Positions 33,123-36,541 of a stretch of DNA of 36,541 nucleotides are shown here, piece by piece. The DNA is from Clostridia bacterium. Its GTDB lineage: Bacteria > Bacillota > Clostridia > Oscillospirales > CAG-272. Numbering within the stretch: position 1 is the first letter of the stretch; each line of letters begins with the position of its first letter. The notes below the pieces were generated by a model, which had not been told where the DNA came from, ran no database searches, and was given only the letters and a program-made list of their open reading frames with translations. A program made the position numbers and the translations under genes. The stretch is from positions 1 to 36,541 of the forward strand of contig JAFUPK010000060.1 of assembly GCA_017481265.1 (NCBI GenBank). Direction: 5' to 3'.

Positions 33123-35246
33123 TTACTTTTCTTCCGAAGGTTCTGCCTTCGTCTTTTTGGATGCAGGCTTCTTGGCAGGAGCTTTTTTGCTTGCAGCATT
33201 AGCCTCTGCAGCCTTTTTTGTGTTTTTTGCTGAGCTTGCGCCTTTCTTTGCGGGAGCCTTCTTTTCCGCGTTTGTCTTTTTTGAGGTGGGTTTCCGCCTT
33301 GTGACCTTTCGGTCTGTCTTACGGATTATGAGTCCCGAAAGCGCGGGAAGAGTCATTTTGATTATCTCGCGTCCGTCCTCTGCTCTGATCTCGGACTTAA
33401 GCTTTGCGTTCTTTTCTGTTCCCTTTCCGCCGTACTGTGTAAGATCGGAATTGATGAGGAACTCATATTCTCCGGGAGAATCCACCTCTATAATGAAGTT
33501 TTCACGCATAACGGGAGAATAGTTGACAACAGCGATTACCTCGCGTCCGTCGGCACCGCGTCTCTTATATGCGACCATGTTCCAATCGGGAGAGTCGGCA
33601 TATATCCAACTGAAGCCATCCCAGCTGTCGTCGACCTCCCACATCTCAGGCGTTTTAAGATAGAGATGATTAAGGTCTCGCGTAAATCTCTGCATTTCGG
33701 TATGTCTCGGATAGTCGAGCATAAACCACTCAAGCTGATTTGCGAAATCCCACTCTCTGAACTGTGCGAACTCGCATCCCATGAAGGTCAGCTTCTTTCC
33801 GGGAAGAGTCATCATATTCACAAGGAATGCACGCATACCCGCAAACTTGTCATCATAATCGCCGAACATCTTATCGACGAGAGACTTTTTGCCATGGACC
33901 ACTTCATCGTGAGAAACGGGCAAAACATAGTTCTCCGTGAAAGCATACATCAGCGGGAATGTAAGCTTAGTATGGTTATACTGTCTGTAAATAGGATCTG
34001 TGGCAACATATTCGAACATATCGTTTGCCCAGCCCATATTCCATTTGAAATTGAATCCGAGACCACCCTCATGGACAGGCTTGGTTATCATTGGCCATGA
34101 TGTGGATTCCTCAGCGATCATCAGCGCATCCGGGAACTCTGCAAACACAGCCGTATTGAGCTTTCTGAAGAAGGACATAGCCTCCAGGTTCTTATTATCT
34201 CCGTAAACATTGGGGAACCACTGTCCCGGCTCGCGGTCGTAGTCAAGATACAGCATTGAAGCAACGGCATCTATGCGCAGACCGTCCACATGGTAAGCTC
34301 TGAACCAGAAGAGAGCATTTGAGATAAGGAAGGACTGCACCTCATTGCGCCCCACGTCAAAGCATCTTGTGCCCCAACCGCGGTGCTCCATTCTGTCCCA
34401 GCCTTGATACTCATAAAGCGGCTGACCGTCAAATTCATAAAGGCCGTGTCTGTCCTTCGGGAAGTGAGCAGGTACCCAGTCAAGGATGACGCCGATGCCC
34501 TTTTCGTGTATCTTATTTACGAAATACGCAAAATCCTCGGGGGGACCGAATCGTGCGGTGGGCGAATAATAGCCTGTGACCTGATATCCCCATGAGCCGT
34601 CAAAGGGATGCTCCATTATGGGAAGGAGCTCAACATGGGTGTAACCCATATCCGTAACGTATTCCGAAAGCTTATCTGCCGCCTCGCGGTATGAGATATA
34701 GTTCTCACCCTCTTCGGTAGTCTCGCCGTTTTCCGTTCGCCACGAAGCAAGGTGCACCTCATAAATATTCATGGGAGCGGCATAGAAATGTCCTTTTTTG
34801 AAGTCATTCTCGCCTCTCGAGGCACGCTTTTCCATCCACTCGCTGTCATTCCACTCAAAGGTGTCGATATGCTTTACAATGGAAGCTGTCTCCTTAAGTG
34901 TCTGCGAAGCAAAGGCATATGGGTCTGCCTTGAGATAAGTATTCCCATCGGCTCCCGTGACCGCATATTTATAAAGGAGTCCCTCAAAGGAGCTCTTCCC
35001 CTCCAGGATAACCTCCCATACACCTGCATCGGTGACTCGCACCATGGGCTGCGGACTGTCCCAGCCCGTAAGATCACTTGCAAGAGCAACATAACGTGCA
35101 TTCGGTGCCCACACTCTGAAGGTGCAGAAATAGCAGTCAGACTCCACGTCGTACACTTCGTGTGCACCGAGATAGTCATATGCAGTAAAATTTGTTCCCT
35201 GATGGAACAGGTAGGATTGAAATTTTTCCGATTCGAAGTTTCTCAT
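33123..35246 (-). CDS. glgB: 1,4-alpha-glucan branching enzyme with Lys/Ala-rich C-terminal tail
   Basis: A 707-residue GH13 branching enzyme. A CBM48-like N-terminal domain (about 20-120) precedes the barrel with the nucleophile Asp326 (GLRIDAVAS), acid/base Glu379 (MIAEES) and Asp447 (PVSHDEVVHG). The enzyme proper ends near residue 641 (LSGLIIRK). A further 66 residues are almost all Lys, Ala, Pro, Ser and Thr, with KKAPAKK twice and several SKK units, like histone H1 or bacterial H1-like tails; standard GlgB proteins lack this. CGGAGATTATA precedes the ATG. It is the first gene of the glycogen cluster. Confidence 0.94.
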   Translation of the reverse strand: MRNFESEKFQSYLFHQGTNFTAYDYLGAHEVYDVESDCYFCTFRVWAPNARYVALASDLTGWDSPQPMVRVTDAGVWEVILEGKSSFEGLLYKYAVTGADGNTYLKADPYAFASQTLKETASIVKHIDTFEWNDSEWMEKRASRGENDFKKGHFYAAPMNIYEVHLASWRTENGETTEEGENYISYREAADKLSEYVTDMGYTHVELLPIMEHPFDGSWGYQVTGYYSPTARFGPPEDFAYFVNKIHEKGIGVILDWVPAHFPKDRHGLYEFDGQPLYEYQGWDRMEHRGWGTRCFDVGRNEVQSFLISNALFWFRAYHVDGLRIDAVASMLYLDYDREPGQWFPNVYGDNKNLEAMSFFRKLNTAVFAEFPDALMIAEESTSWPMITKPVHEGGLGFNFKWNMGWANDMFEYVATDPIYRQYNHTKLTFPLMYAFTENYVLPVSHDEVVHGKKSLVDKMFGDYDDKFAGMRAFLVNMMTLPGKKLTFMGCEFAQFREWDFANQLEWFMLDYPRHTEMQRFTRDLNHLYLKTPEMWEVDDSWDGFSWIYADSPDWNMVAYKRRGADGREVIAVVNYSPVMRENFIIEVDSPGEYEFLINSDLTQYGGKGTEKNAKLKSEIRAEDGREIIKMTLPALSGLIIRKTDRKVTRRKPTSKKTNAEKKAPAKKGASSAKNTKKAAEANAASKKAPAKKPASKKTKAEPSEEK

Positions 35247-35288
35247 TATAATCTCCGTTCATTCTCTGGTCGGATCAGCTTGTGTCAT

Positions 35289-35321
35289 CGGGAGGATGCG
35301 TCCCGCCTCCCGTATATTATA
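35289..35321 (-). promoter_or_regulatory. Probable glgB promoter (-10) and leader hairpin
   Basis: On the minus strand a perfect TATAAT (35321-35316) stands about 70 bases before glgB. Just after it CGGGAGG (35312-35306) pairs with CCTCCCG (35295-35289) to form a 7-bp stem at or near the 5' end of the mRNA. I see no clear -35 element, so strength or activator dependence is unknown. Confidence 0.45.
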
Positions 35322-35377
35322 ATATGTTGTTTATGCAAAATACCTCGCAAAATGTTGCCTGAAGCGGAATATATAAA

Positions 35378-36022
35378 TTATGGCAGCACATATGTTTGTG
35401 CCGCCGCATATCGGCGGAGAGGGTCATCGGGTGCAAGCGTAAAGCGCCACAGCTTGTGAACGTCCTCTCCGGCATAATCAATATTGATCCTTTCGGAAGC
35501 CAAAGCTTCCCCTGTGGGTCTGAGTCCGGCGTCGCAGATATAAATCAGTTCCGAATCAAGGCGCATAGCATCCATAGCTCTGTCCACTGACAGAGCTCGG
35601 CAAAGCTTACCGGGACCGTCGGTAAGATGTCTCATGGTGTGTGCAGAAGCCTTGCCCATGCATCTGCGGGAGATCATGGTCTCGATCCCGCAAACGGGCA
35701 AAACTCCCCTAACAAGAACCGCTTCGGGAATATCCTTTTCTGCGGCTGTGACGTTCATGCAATGGTACATACCGTATATCAGGTACACATAGGCGTGGCC
35801 GCCGGGCAGGTACATAGACTCATTACGGGAGGTCCTTCGTCCGCCGAAAGCATGGCAGGCGCGGTCTGTTACGCCCATATATGCCTCTGTTTCGGTAATA
35901 ACGCCGGCGGTTAGAGCTCCGCCTGCCTTCGTCACAAGTAACTTTCCGAGAAGAGCCTGTGCAAGTGCAACAGCATCCCTTTTATAAAAATCCATGTGAA
36001 GCTTTTCGCACGAGACAGCCAT
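35378..36022 (-). CDS. 3-methyladenine DNA glycosylase, AAG/MPG family
   Basis: A 214-residue base-excision repair enzyme that removes alkylated purines such as 3-methyladenine. Core motif VITETEAYMG with the likely catalytic Glu46 (aligned to Glu125 of human AAG), then GGRRTSRNESMYLPGGHAYVYLIYGMYHCMNV and LTDGPGKLCRAL are all family hallmarks. Length is normal. GGAGG is 7 bases upstream of the ATG. It lies 30 bp downstream of lexA with no terminator between them, so it may belong to the SOS response. Confidence 0.93.
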   Translation of the reverse strand: MAVSCEKLHMDFYKRDAVALAQALLGKLLVTKAGGALTAGVITETEAYMGVTDRACHAFGGRRTSRNESMYLPGGHAYVYLIYGMYHCMNVTAAEKDIPEAVLVRGVLPVCGIETMISRRCMGKASAHTMRHLTDGPGKLCRALSVDRAMDAMRLDSELIYICDAGLRPTGEALASERINIDYAGEDVHKLWRFTLAPDDPLRRYAAAQTYVLP

Positions 36023-36052
36023 ACGGCACCTCCGAATACCCGATATAAAAAA

Positions 36053-36541
36053 CTATTCGTAAGTTCTGAGGCTTCCGATAACGCGTCCCAGTATCACCAG
36101 CTCCTCAACGATGATCGGAGCCATGGTGCTGTTCTGCGGCTGAAGCCTGAAATGACCGTTTTCTTTATAAAATGTCTTAACTGTCGCTTCATCGTCAATG
36201 AGAGCTACGACTATCTCGCCGTTTTCGGCAACGCGGGTCTGTTCAACGATAACTATATCGCCGTCAAGGATGCCGGCTTCTATCATACTTGTACCGGTAA
36301 CCCTGAGGGCAAAGAGCTGACGTCCGCCTGCGTTCTTTTTATCAAAGGGATAGGCAATATATCCGTCGTGATTCTCGACTGCAAGGATAGGCATGCCTGC
36401 AGTGACCTTTCCGATTATGGGGATCATGGGTCTGGGAGAGGTATCCTTACCGGCAACGAGCGAATCCACGCGGAGAGTTCTGCTCTTTCCGTCCTCCTTC
36501 TGGATATAACCCTTCTTCTCAAGCTTTTCGAGATATGTATG
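36053..36541 (-). CDS. lexA: LexA repressor, N-terminus outside window
   Basis: The minus-strand frame is open to the window edge; 162 residues are visible. The first part (YLEKLEKKGYIQKEDGKSR) is the end of the winged-helix DNA-binding domain, so an apparent GTG start at 36469 is internal. The peptidase half has the self-cleavage site VTAGMP (Ala-Gly), the nucleophile Ser in GTSMIEAG and the lysine in EATVKTFY. LexA represses the SOS genes until RecA-stimulated self-cleavage. Its own operator would be beyond the edge. Confidence 0.93.
   Translation of the reverse strand, partial: HTYLEKLEKKGYIQKEDGKSRTLRVDSLVAGKDTSPRPMIPIIGKVTAGMPILAVENHDGYIAYPFDKKNAGGRQLFALRVTGTSMIEAGILDGDIVIVEQTRVAENGEIVVALIDDEATVKTFYKENGHFRLQPQNSTMAPIIVEELVILGRVIGSLRTYE

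Noticed and set aside
33157..33522. Plus-strand ORF rich in Phe/Ala opposite the glgB tail
   Set aside because: It is the complement of Lys/Ala repeats (AAG gives CTT, GCA gives TGC), so its hydrophobic look is an artefact.

Overview
The window looks like a chromosomal segment from an endospore-forming Clostridia-class Firmicute, most like the gut Oscillospiraceae/Ruminococcaceae. The reasons are a complete spoIIIA operon with a spoVAC gene, a glycogen cluster with the Firmicute-type GlgC plus GlgD pair, a phosphofructokinase with pyrophosphate-type motifs, strong AGGAGG-type ribosome sites with several TTG starts, and sigma-A promoters close to consensus. I see no rRNA, tRNA, CRISPR array, complete insertion sequence or prophage.

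Layout. 1-259: tail of a DUF5071-like gene, A+T-rich and cut by the window edge. 263-5932 (minus): the sporulation block, spoIIIAA-AB-AC-AD-AE-AF-AG-AH followed past a terminator by a lone spoVAC. A tandem palindromic repeat sits between spoIIIAB and spoIIIAC. 6112-11075 (plus): an FAD-dependent dehydrogenase, a small lipoprotein with TEASSV repeats, a GH27 alpha-galactosidase, and a PFK with its own promoter. A 222-bp element with terminal inverted repeats lies just after the alpha-galactosidase. 11086-11369: a gene-free cluster of at least seven hairpins. 11372-13012 (minus): two tandem paralogous PHP-domain phosphoesterases. 13210-14512 (minus): a phosphodiester glycosidase-family protein and a four-helix membrane protein.

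14705-23566 (plus): one probable nine-gene transcription unit. It runs from a TTGAAT-N17-TATAAT promoter to a strong terminator and carries an acyl-CoA ligase-like enzyme, a shikimate dehydrogenase-shikimate kinase fusion, DAHP synthase, a sulfite reductase-like Fe-S protein, a siderophore/cobalamin-type ABC importer (lipoprotein, permease, ATPase) and AzlC/AzlD. Genes overlap or are separated by no more than 45 bp, and I find no internal terminator.

23573-24418 (minus): an SLH-domain lipoprotein. 24681-35246 (minus): the glycogen cluster, transcribed glgB-glgC-glgD-glgA-glgP-GH13. Together these make ADP-glucose (GlgC/GlgD), polymerise it (GlgA), branch it (GlgB) and mobilise it (GlgP, GH13). 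GlgB has a Lys/Ala-rich histone-like tail of about 66 residues. 35378-36541 (minus): lexA (N-terminus outside the window) followed by an AAG-type 3-methyladenine DNA glycosylase, a likely DNA-damage pair.

The least explained signals are non-coding: the 107-bp tandem palindromic unit inside spoIIIA, the inverted pair of element copies placed right after two glycosidase stop codons about 15 kb apart, the hairpin cluster after PFK, and a hairpin with an alternative fold between glgA and glgP. Among proteins, the GlgB tail and the AroE-AroK fusion stand out. I did not find a clearly new defence or mobile system.
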